Below are positions 5,547 through 6,155 of a DNA stretch of 6,155 bases, piece by piece (position 1 is the first letter of the stretch; every line of letters starts with the position of its first letter). The position numbers were made by a program, and so were the translations under genes. The notes beneath the pieces were generated by a model. That model made no database searches. It was not told the DNA's origin and was given only the letters and a program-made list of their open reading frames with translations. The stretch covers positions 1 through 6,155 of the forward strand of contig JALLON010000160.1 of the NCBI GenBank assembly GCA_027717925.1, read 5' to 3'. The stretch is from Acidobacteria bacterium AH-259-G07 (GTDB lineage Bacteria > Acidobacteriota > UBA6911 > RPQK01 > JADFOI01).

Positions 5547-5580
5547 TTAGTAGGAGCCGGAACGGAGTTCTTCCTGAGAC

Positions 5581-6155
5581 ATGAGTGAACTTGGCCAAAG
5601 AGTAACTCAGATCTATCCCATGGTCCCTATTCGGGACGTGGTGGTTTTTCCTTACATGATGGTGCCCTTCGTCATCGGGCGCCAGTCTTCCGTCTTGGCT
5701 CTGGAGAAGGCCCTTGAAGCCGACAAGAAGATCTACCTGGCTACTCAGAAGGACGCTTCACAGGACAATCCCAAACCTGAGGACATCTATCAGGTAGGGA
5801 CCGTAGCAAACATTGTCCAGAGCCTTAAACTTCCTGATGGCAATATTAAAGTTCTCGTCGAAGGTCTGCGCCGGGCACGGACTGTCCGGGTCAAAGAAGT
5901 AAAGCGATACGTCGAGGCTGAAGTGAAGTTTGATCCGGTGACCAAGATCTCCCAGGCCAAGATGAGCCTCTTGACCAAGCGACTCAACGGGTTGTTTGAG
6001 GACTTTGCCAAGCTCAATCCGAACATCAACTACGAAACGATTGTTCAGGCAGCACGCAGTACCGATACCGACCGTCTGGCGGATAACATTGCAGCGAATC
6101 TGCCCATCTCTGTCGAAGATAAACAGTCCTTACTTGAAATCGCCGATTCGGCCCA
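5581..6155 (+). CDS. lon: ATP-dependent Lon protease, N-terminal part (3' truncated by window)
   Basis: An open frame starts at ATG 5581 and runs without a stop to the right edge (191 full codons). It matches the Lon N-terminal (LAN) substrate-recognition domain: PMVPIRDVVVFPYMMVPFV at 13-31, VGTVANIVQSLKLPDG at 72-87 and KVLVEGLRRAR at 90-100. A helical region follows (about 120-190). The AAA+ module and the Ser-Lys protease domain must lie beyond the window. An in-frame TGA at 5575-5577 makes 5581 the first possible start. The nearest Shine-Dalgarno-like GGAG (5564-5567) is 13 bases away, which is longer than usual. Lon degrades misfolded and regulatory proteins in the cytoplasm, and its place after clpX matches the order seen in many bacteria. 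Confidence 0.95.
   Translation, partial: MSELGQRVTQIYPMVPIRDVVVFPYMMVPFVIGRQSSVLALEKALEADKKIYLATQKDASQDNPKPEDIYQVGTVANIVQSLKLPDGNIKVLVEGLRRARTVRVKEVKRYVEAEVKFDPVTKISQAKMSLLTKRLNGLFEDFAKLNPNINYETIVQAARSTDTDRLADNIAANLPISVEDKQSLLEIADSA

Larger units (their letters stand above)
5332..5580. other. clpX-lon intergenic region
   Basis: This 249-base gap is the longest in the window. Bases 5332-5404 hold only weak hairpins (CCACA/TGTGG at 5340-5352, CAACC/GGTTG at 5382-5397) without T-tracts. Then come the composite palindrome and the candidate lon promoter. I see no small ORF or RNA gene. Confidence 0.6.

Noticed and set aside
5332..5580. CIRCE-type heat-shock operator near lon
   Set aside because: No TTAGCACTC/GAGTGCTAA pair is present in this gap or the other gaps.

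Overview
The window carries a bacterial protein quality-control cluster in one orientation: tig (trigger factor), clpP, clpX and the start of lon. It is preceded by the C-terminal part of a membrane-anchored signalling protein. All genes are on the + strand. The order tig-clpP-clpX-lon is widespread in bacteria and is chromosomal core, not accessory DNA. Balanced base composition, GTG starts, the sequence of the Lon N-terminus and repeat-filled gaps suggest an Acidobacteriota-like or deltaproteobacteria-like environmental bacterium. That placement is made by eye and is only moderately secure.

Layout: 1-1734 encodes a protein cut by the left edge. It has a membrane segment, a coiled coil, a class III nucleotide cyclase domain, a short TPR-like region and an HD-GYP-type domain. 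The cyclase residues look intact, but the HD-GYP domain has lost several metal-ligand residues. 1840-3141 is tig, 3301-3909 clpP, 4090-5331 clpX, and 5581 to the right edge is lon, of which only the N-terminal substrate-recognition domain is present.

Functionally, trigger factor receives nascent chains at the ribosome exit. ClpX unfolds substrates and feeds them into the ClpP chamber. Lon is the second ATP-dependent protease. The clpX and lon gaps each contain a plausible sigma-70-like promoter, so the cluster is probably not read only as one transcript.

The unusual part is between the genes. All four gaps contain repetitive, strongly inverted DNA: heptameric GTTNNAR arrays with inverted copies before tig and before clpP; A-rich AGAGCAAAAGA/AAACGATAGAAT repeats and a TAATCCGT repeat before clpX; and a 75-bp near-perfect palindrome inside inverted heptamer arms before lon. 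The first two arrays run into the last codons of the genes upstream. I found no RNA gene, CRISPR array, transposase or complete insertion sequence. I see no clear new multi-gene system; the best leads are the cyclase/degenerate HD-GYP fusion and the repeat family.
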